A stretch of DNA of 64,000 bases, from NCBI GenBank assembly GCA_964466465.1, contig CAYXNJ010000007.1:3229-67228 (forward strand), read 5' to 3'. The position numbers and the translations under genes are program-made. This document shows positions 35,223 through 44,678 of this stretch, piece after piece. This DNA comes from Sulfurospirillum sp964466465. GTDB taxonomy: Bacteria > Campylobacterota > Campylobacteria > Campylobacterales > Sulfurospirillaceae. The stretch's first letter is position 1, and each line of letters begins with the position of its first letter. The notes beneath the pieces are model-generated. The model saw only the letters and a list, made by a program, of their open reading frames with translations. It ran no database searches and was not told the origin of the DNA.

Positions 35223-36290
35223 ATGAGTTCACTTAATATTAAAGCATTATTAAAAAATGTGGTCGCTTACAAAGCGTCCGATCTGCACCTTGTGGGTCGT
35301 AGTGAACCTCAAATCAGAATTGATGGAAAGCTTGTTCCTCTTGATATGGAACAGCTTAGTGGTACGGTTATTGAAGAAATTTGTTATACACTCATTACCG
35401 ATAAACAAAAAAAGAAACTTGAAGAAGATAAAGAACTCGACTTTGCGATTATGTTTCCAGATATTGGACGTTTTCGTGCTAACTACTACTATACTATCAA
35501 CGGCGAATTAGCAGCTGCGTTTAGGATTATTCCTATCGATATTCCATCCTTAGATGATCTCAATGCTCCTATCGTTTTTAAAGAGTTAGTCAAACGGGAA
35601 AAAGGGCTTATTTTAGTTACAGGTCCAACAGGAAGCGGTAAATCTACTACACTCGCTGCACTCTTAAATGAAATCAATCTTTTTGAACACCGACATATTA
35701 TTACGATTGAAGATCCTGTAGAGTTTATTCATACGAACAAAAAATGCCTTTTCTCGCATAGAAACGTAGGCGAAGATACAAAAAGTTTCGCCAGAGCTCT
35801 CAAATTTTCTCTAAGACAAGATCCTGACATAATCCTTGTTGGCGAGATGAGAGATCAAGAGACTATAAGTACAGCGATTACAGCGGCTGAAACGGGACAC
35901 TTAGTTTTAGGAACACTGCATACAAACTCTGCAGTACAAACAATTAACAGAATTGTCGACAGTTTTGAAGGTGCAGAGCAAGTACAAGTACGTAATATGC
36001 TAGCTACATCTCTTCATGCGGTTATTTCACAAAGCTTACTTCCAAGAGTAGGTGGTGGAAGGGTTGCCATCCATGAAATTATGATCAATAATGCAGCGAT
36101 TGCCAATTTAATTCGTGAGAATAAAATTCATCAAATCTATTCTCAAATGCAGCTCAACCAACAAAAAACGGGCATGATTACGCAAACACAAGCCATGATG
36201 AAAAATTTACGAGCAAATCTTATTACAAAAGAAGATGCTATTCGTTACTCCACACAACCTCAAGAACTCCTCAACAATATGGGGATATAA
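35223..36290 (+). CDS. pilT: PilT-type twitching/retraction ATPase
   Basis: A 355-aa hexameric ATPase of type IV pilus retraction. It has an N-terminal PAS-like domain (ASDLHLVGRSEPQIRIDGKL), Walker A GPTGSGKST (about 138), Asp box, Walker B DIILVGEMRD, His box HLVLGTLHTNSAVQTINRI and the C-terminal AIRNLIRE-like AIANLIREN. No other pilus gene is in the window, so PilT here may serve an unlinked pilus or a different secretion system (PilU-like role possible). It lies inside the gatC-fur run, where Campylobacter has none. Confidence 0.9.
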   Translation: MSSLNIKALLKNVVAYKASDLHLVGRSEPQIRIDGKLVPLDMEQLSGTVIEEICYTLITDKQKKKLEEDKELDFAIMFPDIGRFRANYYYTINGELAAAFRIIPIDIPSLDDLNAPIVFKELVKREKGLILVTGPTGSGKSTTLAALLNEINLFEHRHIITIEDPVEFIHTNKKCLFSHRNVGEDTKSFARALKFSLRQDPDIILVGEMRDQETISTAITAAETGHLVLGTLHTNSAVQTINRIVDSFEGAEQVQVRNMLATSLHAVISQSLLPRVGGGRVAIHEIMINNAAIANLIRENKIHQIYSQMQLNQQKTGMITQTQAMMKNLRANLITKEDAIRYSTQPQELLNNMGI

Positions 36291-36355
36291 AAAGAAGGTT
36301 TTACTAATATTACAGCTTATTAAAGCTATACTAAAGCACAAAAAAATTTAAAATA

Positions 36356-37327
36356 ATGGGTAAAAAGGCACCTAGAGTCATGAACAATGGTAATCATATC
36401 GCAGAAATAGTTTTTCAACTTGCAGAGGAAACATTTACAAAACTAAAAGACTTAAATATTCCTCCTTACCCCAAATACTATCACGATACCTTTGTCGAAA
36501 CCATGCAAAAAAGTGGTGATGCGGAAATCCTAGATCTCTCAAAAAAACACAGTTATCTTTTCTCTAATGCTTCTCAAGAAGAGATGGTCAGTGAGACATG
36601 TTTTGGTTTAATGAAAAAAGGCTTAGAAGAGTTTGTCAAAACCAATGACAATCTCAAATTTATTTCTGATGAAACAGCTATTAATATTGACAATATCAAA
36701 AAAGACTATGAAAGTGTCGATACACGCCAAATCCTTCAAGCCTTTGATAATTTTCAAGGTAAAATTTTTCAAGAACTTCAAGCAGCAGATGAAACCATTG
36801 CAAAGCTTAAATTAGAAGTTGAACGTTTAGAGAGAGAATCAAACATTGACCCTTTAACAAAAGCACACAACAGAAGAGTTCTTGTTAAAGACTTAGAAGA
36901 AGTACTCAGCTTTGGTAAAGAGAAAGATATGGATATGCACCTTGTCATGTTTGATGCAGATGATTTTAAACAGATCAATGACTCTTTTGGCCATATTGCG
37001 GGTGATAAAACACTGATTTTCTTATCTAAGTTGATTCAAAATTCACTACGTCGTGGTACGCGTATCTATCGTTATGGCGGAGAAGAATTTGTGGTAATTT
37101 TAAACCGCACTTCGTTTGATGAGGCCACTAAAATTGTAGAGCGTATCATCAAAGAGACGAGCGATAGTAAATTATTGTATAAAAACCATGACATTCATTT
37201 AACGCTCAGCGCTGGCATTTGCTCTCATAAACAAAATATGAGTGCAGATGATTTATTAGACAAAGCAGACAAAGCACTGTATGAAGCCAAACGTAGTGGT
37301 AAAAATTGTTTTAGGAGCGCACATTAA
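36356..37327 (+). CDS. Diguanylate cyclase (GGDEF)
   Basis: A 323-aa soluble protein. Residues 1-165 form a helical, probably sensory region unlike known domains, with a coiled coil (ELQAADETIAKLKLEVERLE). The GGDEF domain (about 160-323) has an active RYGGEEF loop, DPLTKAHNRR and DADDFKQINDSFGH. The RxxD inhibitory site five residues before is not kept (RGTR-like), so product inhibition may be lacking. It makes c-di-GMP. The start is uncertain: ATG at 36356 has no clear ribosome site; ATG at 36380 is an alternative. One-base overlap with cvpA (TAATG). Confidence 0.9.
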   Translation: MGKKAPRVMNNGNHIAEIVFQLAEETFTKLKDLNIPPYPKYYHDTFVETMQKSGDAEILDLSKKHSYLFSNASQEEMVSETCFGLMKKGLEEFVKTNDNLKFISDETAINIDNIKKDYESVDTRQILQAFDNFQGKIFQELQAADETIAKLKLEVERLERESNIDPLTKAHNRRVLVKDLEEVLSFGKEKDMDMHLVMFDADDFKQINDSFGHIAGDKTLIFLSKLIQNSLRRGTRIYRYGGEEFVVILNRTSFDEATKIVERIIKETSDSKLLYKNHDIHLTLSAGICSHKQNMSADDLLDKADKALYEAKRSGKNCFRSAH

Positions 37328-37860
37328 TGGCGAATGTTTCTATGTTTGACATTATCTCTTTAACTTTAGTGCTGATTTTAGGCATTAAAGGTATTATTAA
37401 TGGCTTTGTGAAAGAAGTCTTTGGGCTTTTGGGCATTATCGGTGGTATTTACTTTGCTTCACGTTATGCACCTATTGCTGGTGGAATGATTAACGAACAT
37501 CTTTTTGCTTTTGGAAACCAAGCGTCACTCTATCTTTTTGGCTTTATTGCTGTTTTAATTGTAGTGTGGGTCACTTGTATTTTCTTAGGCTACTTAATAG
37601 CACAAGCATTAAGTCTGAGTGGTCTGAGCATGATCGATAAACTGGCTGGCTTTGTTATTGGAAGCATGAAAATCTTCTTGGTCTTCTCCGTATTTGCAGT
37701 AACACTGAGCAATATTGAGTTTGTAAAATCAAGAATGGAGCCATATGTTGCAAAAAGTATGATGTTCCCGCTCTTTTTAGAAATGGGAAGATATATTGTT
37801 AAGCTTGATACCAATACGATGTTTGAGAGCCTTCAGCCTAAAGAGAAAACAAACCCTTAA
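37327..37860 (+). CDS. cvpA: CvpA family membrane protein
   Basis: A 177-aa protein with four transmembrane helices and the CvpA signature GIKGIINGFVKEVFGLLGIIGG near the N-terminus, with G(x)IDKLAGFVIGSMKIFLVF in the middle. CvpA proteins are linked to colicin V production in E. coli and to envelope stress; the molecular function is not settled. It sits directly before fur, as in Campylobacter. Confidence 0.9.
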   Translation: MANVSMFDIISLTLVLILGIKGIINGFVKEVFGLLGIIGGIYFASRYAPIAGGMINEHLFAFGNQASLYLFGFIAVLIVVWVTCIFLGYLIAQALSLSGLSMIDKLAGFVIGSMKIFLVFSVFAVTLSNIEFVKSRMEPYVAKSMMFPLFLEMGRYIVKLDTNTMFESLQPKEKTNP

Positions 37861-37870
37861 AGAGGTCAAA

Positions 37871-38332
37871 ATGAGTACATTTGAAAATCTTGAATACAGC
37901 TCTTTACTCGCAAGCTTTAAAGAGCTCTTGAAAAATAATAGCCTAAAATTTACCAGACAGCGTGAAGTTGTTTTAAAAACGTTGTATGAAAAAAATGAGC
38001 ATTTTACACCTGAAGATCTCTATATTTTTTTAAAAAGCACTTACCCTGAACTCAATATCGGCATCGCTACGGTGTATAGAACACTTAACCTTCTTGAAGA
38101 ATCGCATATGGTTACATCGATCTCATTTGGTGTTGCTGGCAAAAAATTTGAACTTGCCAATAAACCTCACCATGACCATATGATCTGTAAAAGCTGTGGA
38201 CTCATCATCGAGTTTCAAAATGACAAAATTGAACAACTACAGTTAGAGATTGCAAAAGCAAATCGTTTTGTTATTACGAGTCATTTAATGCAATTGCGTG
38301 GTCTTTGCGAAGAGTGTGCAAAAGAAAAGTAA
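37871..38332 (+). CDS. fur: Ferric uptake regulator Fur
   Basis: A 153-aa metalloregulator. Winged helix (about 15-90) with LKFTRQREVVLKTLYE and the recognition helix IGIATVYRTLNLLEE; dimerisation domain with HHDHMICKSCG (metal ligands and first Cys pair) and C-terminal CEECAKEK (second Cys pair). Start at 37871 (AGAGGTCAAA upstream) rather than the extended frame from 37796 that lies inside cvpA. Fur is favoured over PerR by the fur-lysS-glyA gene order shared with C. jejuni. Confidence 0.92.
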   Translation: MSTFENLEYSSLLASFKELLKNNSLKFTRQREVVLKTLYEKNEHFTPEDLYIFLKSTYPELNIGIATVYRTLNLLEESHMVTSISFGVAGKKFELANKPHHDHMICKSCGLIIEFQNDKIEQLQLEIAKANRFVITSHLMQLRGLCEECAKEK

Positions 38333-38355
38333 ACATTTAGAAAAGAGGAAGTAAT

Positions 38356-39876
38356 TTGATATTTCAAGACCAATACCAACAACAGCGTATCGAAAAAGGT
38401 AAAGCGCTTCAAGCGCTTGGTCGAAATCCTTATCGACACAATATCATTAAAGACACGAGTACAAAAGAGTTTTTAGAGTGTTATGAGTACGTCATAGAAA
38501 GTGAACTTAAACGTGATGAGAACAAGAACAATACTGTTGTAGGACGTATTAAATTTTTACGCCATATGGGTAAAGCAGCCTTTGCAAAAATCGAAGATGA
38601 GCATGGTCTTTTACAAATCTATTTTAGTCGCGAATCCATTGGCGATGAGTGGTTTGATGAAGCTAAAAAACTTGTAGAAGTAGGCGATATTATCAGCGTT
38701 ACGGGTTTTCCTTTCGTTACAAAAACAGGTGAACTTTCACTCCATGCAAAAGCTTTAGAAGTAGCAACAAAATCGATTGTTCCATTGCCTGAAAAATTCC
38801 ATGGTCTTCAAGATAAAGAACTTAGATACCGCAAACGCTACCTTGATATGATTATGAATGCCGATGTGCGTAAAACCTTTAAAATCAGAAGTAAAATTGT
38901 CAGCGAAATCCGCCACTTTTTTGAAGAGAGAGACTTTTTAGAAGTAGAAACACCGATGATGCACCCAATTGCGGGGGGAGCCAATGCCAAGCCATTTGTT
39001 ACTCATCACAATGCTCTAGGAGTGGATCGCTACTTAAGAATTGCACCAGAACTATACCTTAAACGTCTTGTTGTAGGTGGTTTTGAGGCTGTTTTTGAAA
39101 TCAATCGTAACTTTAGAAACGAAGGTATGGATCAAACCCACAACCCAGAATTTACGATGATCGAATTTTACTGGGCATATCATAACTACCATGATTTGAT
39201 GCACCTCACTGAAGAGATGTTTGATGTATTGCTTAAAAAACTCAAACTTCCACGTAAACTTCCGTACGGTGAGATGGAGATTGATTTTTCAAAACCATTC
39301 CGTAAAATTGCCTTTAGAGCAGCACTTTCAGAAATTGGTGGTGTTCCTGATGCCATTTTAGATGATTGCGCTCAAATTACCAAGTACATTAGTGATAAAG
39401 GCTTTAGTGTTGAAGCAAACCTAAGCCTTGGAAAACTCTATGAAGAACTCTTTGATCTTTTTGTAGAAGAGAAGCTGATTAACCCAACATTTATTATTGA
39501 TTACCCGATTGAAATTAGCCCACTCGCTCGTAGAAGTGAAGAAAATCCTAACATTGCTGAACGCTTTGAACTTTTTATTGCGGGGCGAGAGATCGCCAAT
39601 GGATTTAACGAACTTAATGATCCTTTGGATCAATATGAAAGATTTGCAAAACAGTTGCAGGCTAAAAATGCAGGTGATGATGAAGCCCATGAGATGGATG
39701 AAGATTATGTCTATGCTCTAGGCTATGGCTTACCACCAACCGCGGGACAAGGTTTAGGAATTGACCGTTTGACGATGTTACTCACCAATGAGCTATCGAT
39801 CAAAGATGTTATTCTTTTCCCAGCCATGAAACCGCTGAATGACACTGATGAACAAACACAAAAAGATGAGGAATAA
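38356..39876 (+). CDS. lysS: Lysyl-tRNA synthetase, class II
   Basis: A 506-aa enzyme: N-terminal OB fold (VVGRIKFLRHMGKAAFAKIED) and class II core with motif 2 FEINRNFRNEGMDQTHNPEFT and motif 3 GLGIDRLTMLLT. TTG start with AGAGGAAG upstream. Length normal. Confidence 0.97.
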   Translation: MIFQDQYQQQRIEKGKALQALGRNPYRHNIIKDTSTKEFLECYEYVIESELKRDENKNNTVVGRIKFLRHMGKAAFAKIEDEHGLLQIYFSRESIGDEWFDEAKKLVEVGDIISVTGFPFVTKTGELSLHAKALEVATKSIVPLPEKFHGLQDKELRYRKRYLDMIMNADVRKTFKIRSKIVSEIRHFFEERDFLEVETPMMHPIAGGANAKPFVTHHNALGVDRYLRIAPELYLKRLVVGGFEAVFEINRNFRNEGMDQTHNPEFTMIEFYWAYHNYHDLMHLTEEMFDVLLKKLKLPRKLPYGEMEIDFSKPFRKIAFRAALSEIGGVPDAILDDCAQITKYISDKGFSVEANLSLGKLYEELFDLFVEEKLINPTFIIDYPIEISPLARRSEENPNIAERFELFIAGREIANGFNELNDPLDQYERFAKQLQAKNAGDDEAHEMDEDYVYALGYGLPPTAGQGLGIDRLTMLLTNELSIKDVILFPAMKPLNDTDEQTQKDEE

Positions 39877-39878
39877 AA

Positions 39879-41126
39879 ATGAGTATTTTAAAAACTGTTG
39901 ACCCTGTTGTTTATGACCTAACCGTTAAAGAGTTAAACCGCCAATGTGACCACCTTGAAATGATCGCAAGTGAGAACTTTACCTATCCTGCTGTTATGGA
40001 AGCAATGGGTAGTGTTTTCACCAACAAATACGCTGAAGGTTACCCTGCAAAACGCTACTACGGTGGTTGTGAATTTGCAGACGCTGTTGAGCAACTTGCG
40101 ATTGATAGAGTATGCAAACTTTTTGGTTGTACGTATGCTAATGTCCAGCCAAACTCAGGTAGTCAAGCAAATCAAGGTGTTTACCAAGCACTTTTAAGCC
40201 CATACGATAAAATCTTAGGTATGGATTTAAGCCATGGTGGTCACTTAACACATGGTGCAAAAGTCAGTAGTTCAGGTAAAACGTATTCAAGCTTTTTCTA
40301 TGGAGTAGAGCTTGATGGTCGCATTAACTATGATAAAGTAAGAGAAATTGCACATATCGTTAAACCTAAGATGATTGTTTGTGGAGCAAGTGCTTATGCG
40401 AGAGAACTTGATTTTGCAAAATTTAGAGAGATCGCAGATGAAGTAGGCGCATATTTATTTGCTGACATCGCACATATCGCTGGTTTAGTTGCGGGTGGTG
40501 AGCATCCAAGTCCATTTCCACACGCACATGTTGTAACATCTACTACGCATAAAACCCTTCGTGGTCCTCGTGGTGGTATCATTTTAACCAATGATGAAGA
40601 AATCGCTAAAAAAGTAAACAGTGCTATTTTCCCAGGTATTCAAGGTGGTCCATTGGTACATGTTATTGCCGCTAAAGCCGTTGGTTTTGCTGAAAATTTA
40701 AAACCTGAATGGAAAACGTATGCAAAACAAGTACGTGCTAATGCACGCGTTTTAGGTGAAGTGCTTACCAAAAGAGGTTATGACCTTGTGAGTGGCGGTA
40801 CGGACAATCATATGGTTCTTGTCTCTTTCCTCAATAAAGAGTTTAGTGGTAAAGATGCCGATTTAGCACTTGGACGTGCAGGTATTACGGTCAATAAAAA
40901 CACTGTTCCAGGCGAAACAAGAAGTCCATTTGTTACCAGTGGTGTGCGCATTGGTTCACCAGCCTTGACTGCTCGTGGTATGAAAGAAAAAGAGTTTGAA
41001 ATTATCGCCAATAAAATTGCCGATGTGCTTGATAATATCAATGATGAAGCGCTCCATGCAAAAATCAAAGACGAAATGAAAGCATTGGCAAGCAATTTTA
41101 TTATTTATGATAGACCAACCTACTAA
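39879..41126 (+). CDS. glyA: Serine hydroxymethyltransferase
   Basis: A 415-aa PLP enzyme interconverting serine and glycine while loading tetrahydrofolate. Motifs: MIASENFTYPAVMEAMGS, YPAKRYYGGCEF, SGSQANQGVYQALL, SHGGHLTHG and the PLP lysine in VVTSTTHKTLRGPRGG. Two bases after lysS; order as in C. jejuni. Confidence 0.98.
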   Translation: MSILKTVDPVVYDLTVKELNRQCDHLEMIASENFTYPAVMEAMGSVFTNKYAEGYPAKRYYGGCEFADAVEQLAIDRVCKLFGCTYANVQPNSGSQANQGVYQALLSPYDKILGMDLSHGGHLTHGAKVSSSGKTYSSFFYGVELDGRINYDKVREIAHIVKPKMIVCGASAYARELDFAKFREIADEVGAYLFADIAHIAGLVAGGEHPSPFPHAHVVTSTTHKTLRGPRGGIILTNDEEIAKKVNSAIFPGIQGGPLVHVIAAKAVGFAENLKPEWKTYAKQVRANARVLGEVLTKRGYDLVSGGTDNHMVLVSFLNKEFSGKDADLALGRAGITVNKNTVPGETRSPFVTSGVRIGSPALTARGMKEKEFEIIANKIADVLDNINDEALHAKIKDEMKALASNFIIYDRPTY

Positions 41127-41134
41127 GGGAAATT

Positions 41135-41677
41135 ATGTACAATATTGACGTCTCTCTCATCAAAATGATTACCGATCACTACTGGATTAAACGTGATAAC
41201 ATTGTCCAAAAAATCGATTTTGGAGGGAGAGTCTTTTTTGATAAATTTGAACGTATTGATCAGCCTTTGAACAACAGTATCATTAAAGATCACCTTGATG
41301 GGAAAATTACGGTTGCACATTCTCTGATCAATCGTTTTGACAAAGTTGAGAACATCGTTTTCGACTATAATGGAAGAAATACCGAGCGATTTTGGCATAG
41401 GGCACAACTTTTGCTTAGAGAAGAAGGATTCATCAATTTTACTGCGTATAAGAGTAAAACGGAGGGTCATCTACATCTGTATGTTCATAAAGGTCATACT
41501 ACCTTACAAGAGGGGTATCAGATCGCTAAAATGCTCTCAGCAAAGCTTTCGCAAAAGCTTCCTCGTGAGTGGAGAATGTTCCCGACACAGGAGCTTCCAA
41601 GGGAGTTTAACATTTTGGCACTGCCTTATGACTTGTACCAAAAAGAGCGAGGCGCTTCTTGGTCGAAGCATATGTAG
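41135..41677 (+). CDS. DUF1882 protein
   Basis: A 180-aa soluble protein with ITDHYWIKRDNIVQKIDFGGRVFFDKFER at positions about 11-40 and NIVFDYNGRNTERFWHRAQ; it fits a Campylobacterota-specific family (DUF1882) found after glyA. Function unknown. C-terminal PREWRMFPTQELPREFN has conserved-looking charged residues. The constant place between glyA and a SPOR protein suggests a link with cell-envelope or one-carbon work, but nothing firm. Confidence 0.85.
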   Translation: MYNIDVSLIKMITDHYWIKRDNIVQKIDFGGRVFFDKFERIDQPLNNSIIKDHLDGKITVAHSLINRFDKVENIVFDYNGRNTERFWHRAQLLLREEGFINFTAYKSKTEGHLHLYVHKGHTTLQEGYQIAKMLSAKLSQKLPREWRMFPTQELPREFNILALPYDLYQKERGASWSKHM

Positions 41678-41701
41678 TAAACATCATTCTAAGGAGAAAC
41701 G

Positions 41702-42445
41702 ATGGAAAATAGAAATGAACTCAGTGATATTGTCTTAGAAAAAGGGGATAACAAAACCCTTAAAATGAAACGTATCCTTATTTTAGTTGCTTTTTTGATT
41801 CTTGTCTTTTTGGTCGCCCTCGCAAGCATGAAAGTAGCAAACAAAGATCAAGGTAAAGACGCTTCGAAGTTAATTTTGCCACCAGAACCAACGCAAGAAA
41901 CACAAGTTCCTAAAGACGATCAGCTCTTTAAACAAGTGCCAATTATTGAAGAGAACCCTAAAAAAGAGAGTTTTGAAGATATGATCAAAACGCTTAAAGA
42001 AAAAGAGGCTCAAAAACAAGAAGAGGCAAAAGGTGCGGAGGTAAAACCTAAAGAGACAACTACTGCTCCAGTAACAACTACACCAGTTAAAGAAACTACG
42101 CCTACTAAAACAAAAGAGCCTGCACCTGCTAAAGTAAAAGAAGAACCTAAAACACAACCTCTACTTCGTAGTACAGAAGTCGACTCACATCCATCAACTG
42201 GTGGAAGTGCTGATGCAGGTATTTATGTTCAAGTTGGTGCTGTTGCCACTGCTCCTGATGCGAAACAACTCAGTGATATCAAAGCAAAAGGGTTTGAATA
42301 CAAACTCTATACCACTGTTGTTAATGGTAACAAAGTCACTAAGATTCTCATCGGGCCATATGCAAAATCAAGTGATGCTGAAAGTGCTCTTGTACTGATT
42401 CGTTCAAGTATCAATAAAAACGCGTTCATTTACAGGGTAAAATAA
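41702..42445 (+). CDS. SPOR-domain membrane protein
   Basis: A 247-aa bitopic protein: cytosolic N-terminus, one helix (about 25-42, ILILVAFLILVFLVALAS), a Lys/Glu/Thr/Pro-rich periplasmic linker, and a C-terminal SPOR domain (about 175-247: AGIYVQVGAVATAPDAKQL...KILIGPYAKSSDAESAL). SPOR domains bind denuded peptidoglycan at the division site, so a divisome-linked role is likely (FtsN/DamX-like layout). Confidence 0.88.
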   Translation: MENRNELSDIVLEKGDNKTLKMKRILILVAFLILVFLVALASMKVANKDQGKDASKLILPPEPTQETQVPKDDQLFKQVPIIEENPKKESFEDMIKTLKEKEAQKQEEAKGAEVKPKETTTAPVTTTPVKETTPTKTKEPAPAKVKEEPKTQPLLRSTEVDSHPSTGGSADAGIYVQVGAVATAPDAKQLSDIKAKGFEYKLYTTVVNGNKVTKILIGPYAKSSDAESALVLIRSSINKNAFIYRVK

Positions 42446-42446
42446 G

Positions 42447-43859
42447 GTGCTTAGCTCTCGTAAAATTCTTTTTGATCAGCTCACCCCTATTACGATCTTC
42501 GCAAAATTGCAGAGTCATTTTTCGGGTGAGCTCTGCTTTTTATTTGAAAGTGCCATCAACAACAACGATGGCAACTTTAGTTTCCTCTTTATTGGAGCAC
42601 GCGAGCGTGTGATTCACAAAGATGGAGAGAGTGTTCATATCGATGAAGATGGCACTTCTCACAATTTGGGAGCCAACCCTTTTACTTTTTTAAAAAAACG
42701 TTATGCAGAGCTTGATAAAACACTCTATAAAAACTATGCAAAAGAGCTTGGCGTTGGTTTTGTGGATGGTTTTATCGGCTATATTGGGTATGACGCTGTC
42801 AAAATTTTTGAGCCTCGTTTAAAATCCCACATGGATGGACTTAAAGACGATCTTCACATTCCAGAAATTGATCTGATGCGCCCAAAGTTAGTCTGTACCT
42901 TCTCGCACAAATCCAATACACTTACGTTAACAACATTTGTTTCAGAATTGGCTTCGCAACTCGATACCATTGAAGGGCTGCTTAAAGAACCGCATATTCA
43001 TATTCCTATCCAAACAACATATGTCGATAAAGCAAAAGGCTCCTTCGCTTTTTCAAAAGAGTATTTTTTTGAAATGGTCAATAAATCAAAAGAGATGATT
43101 CGAAGTGGAGATGTCTTTCAGATTTTGATGTCAAATCGTTTTACACAATACACGAAAATTGATCGCCTCAGTTTTTATCGTATTTTGCGTCAAAAAAATC
43201 CATCGCCTTATATGTTCTACCTCTCTTATCCAGAGTTCGCGATCATAGGAAGTTCCCCAGAAGTAATGGTAGGACTCAAAGACGGTCATATTTTACTACG
43301 CCCTATTGCAGGAACGCGTAAACGTGGCTCTACGTATGAAAAAGACCAAGCCTATGAAAAAGAGATGCTGAGTGATGAAAAAGAGCGAGCAGAACATTTG
43401 ATGCTCATTGATCTTGGACGAAATGATCTTGGGCGTGTCGCCAAAGTAGGCAGTGTCAAAGTCAAAGAAATGATGCGCGTTGAGCGCTACTCTCACGTGA
43501 TGCACATGGTCAGTGATATTGAGGCAACACTCGATGCAAAACATGATATGTTTGATCTTTTTGCTGCGACCTTTACTGCAGGAACAATGACTGGAACACC
43601 TAAAATTAGGGCTATGGAGCTCATTAGCGATTTTGAAGGCTTAAAACGTAGCTTTTACAGTGGTGCTGCTGGGTATTTTGGATTTGATGGCAATATGGAC
43701 AGTTGTATTATGATTCGAACTGCTTATTTGGATGATGAAAAGATTATCTTCCAAGCGGGTGCTGGCATTGTAGCCGATAGTCAACCTGAACTTGAATACT
43801 TGGAAGTGACCAATAAACTAGGAGCCATGACCAGCTCTTTAGACGATCTTAAAGAATAG
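42447..43859 (+). CDS. trpE: Anthranilate synthase component I
   Basis: A 470-aa chorismate-using enzyme. The N-terminal Trp-binding element is LFESA...GNFSFLFIGA (LLES-like), the core has DVFQILMSNRF, PSPYMFYLSY, GSSPEVMVG, RPIAGTRKRG, DLGRNDLGRV and the C-terminal AGAGIVADSQPE. GTG start one base after the SPOR gene. No trpG or other trp genes are adjacent; component II must lie elsewhere. ADC synthase (PabB) is less likely given the LLES-like and PIAGTR elements. Confidence 0.88.
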   Translation: MLSSRKILFDQLTPITIFAKLQSHFSGELCFLFESAINNNDGNFSFLFIGARERVIHKDGESVHIDEDGTSHNLGANPFTFLKKRYAELDKTLYKNYAKELGVGFVDGFIGYIGYDAVKIFEPRLKSHMDGLKDDLHIPEIDLMRPKLVCTFSHKSNTLTLTTFVSELASQLDTIEGLLKEPHIHIPIQTTYVDKAKGSFAFSKEYFFEMVNKSKEMIRSGDVFQILMSNRFTQYTKIDRLSFYRILRQKNPSPYMFYLSYPEFAIIGSSPEVMVGLKDGHILLRPIAGTRKRGSTYEKDQAYEKEMLSDEKERAEHLMLIDLGRNDLGRVAKVGSVKVKEMMRVERYSHVMHMVSDIEATLDAKHDMFDLFAATFTAGTMTGTPKIRAMELISDFEGLKRSFYSGAAGYFGFDGNMDSCIMIRTAYLDDEKIIFQAGAGIVADSQPELEYLEVTNKLGAMTSSLDDLKE

Positions 43860-43866
43860 CATTCGT

Positions 43867-44658
43867 ATGTTACTCTTTAGTATCTTTGGGTACCCCGTAA
43901 CCCACTCTATTTCCCCTCGCCTCCACAATAGTGTCCTACAAGCTTTAAAATTAGATGGCTGTTATGTACGCAAAGCCATTACCGAGCCTGAAAAATTACT
44001 CTCAACCTTTCATGCCATGAAGTTAGCAGGGGCAAATGTAACCGTTCCCCATAAAGAAGCTGCGTTTACGCAATGCGATGAAGTACGTGGCATTGCCAAA
44101 GAGATAGGTGCGGTAAATACACTGGTACGCGAAGGTGAGAGAGTCATCGGGTATAACACGGATGCAGAGGGCTTTTATGAAGCAATCAAAAGTTTTGGCT
44201 ACATCCAAAATGCCCTTATTTTGGGCGCTGGTGGAACGGCTAAAGCCATTGCTATTATTTTAAAAAGTCATGCTATAGAGACAACCATTCTCAATCGTTC
44301 TGCTTCCAGACTTTCTTTTTTTGAATCTAAAGGTTTTACCTGCCAAACATGGGATACATTTGAGCCCAAAGCGTATGACCTCATCATCAATACAACCTCT
44401 GCTGGACTAAAAGATGAAGAATACCCTTGTGATAAAGAACTTTTAAAAGCCATTTTTAAAGAGTCAAAATACGCTTTTGATGTGATTTATAACAAACCAA
44501 CTCCTTTTTTAGAATTGGCACGAAGTTTTCAGCTTAGCTGTAAAGATGGCAAAGAGATGCTTCTCTATCAAGGAGTACTTGCTTTTAACCTCTTTTTCTC
44601 CAAACATTATGACCTAAAGACCATTGAATCTTTAATGCGCCCTGCTTTTGAACTCTAA
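43867..44658 (+). CDS. aroE: Shikimate dehydrogenase
   Basis: A 263-aa NADPH enzyme reducing dehydroshikimate. IFGYPVTHSISPRLHN (substrate site), GANVTVPHKEAA (catalytic Lys), NTDAEGF, the dinucleotide fold LILGAGGTAKAIA and IINTTSAGL are present. Seven bases after trpE; both serve aromatic amino acid synthesis. Confidence 0.97.
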   Translation: MLLFSIFGYPVTHSISPRLHNSVLQALKLDGCYVRKAITEPEKLLSTFHAMKLAGANVTVPHKEAAFTQCDEVRGIAKEIGAVNTLVREGERVIGYNTDAEGFYEAIKSFGYIQNALILGAGGTAKAIAIILKSHAIETTILNRSASRLSFFESKGFTCQTWDTFEPKAYDLIINTTSAGLKDEEYPCDKELLKAIFKESKYAFDVIYNKPTPFLELARSFQLSCKDGKEMLLYQGVLAFNLFFSKHYDLKTIESLMRPAFEL

Positions 44659-44678
44659 ATTTTCCTAAAGGAGAGTAT

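Noticed and set aside
37796..37870. Upstream extension of Fur
   Set aside because: Lies inside cvpA; AGAGGTCAAA precedes the ATG at 37871 and the resulting length is normal for Fur.
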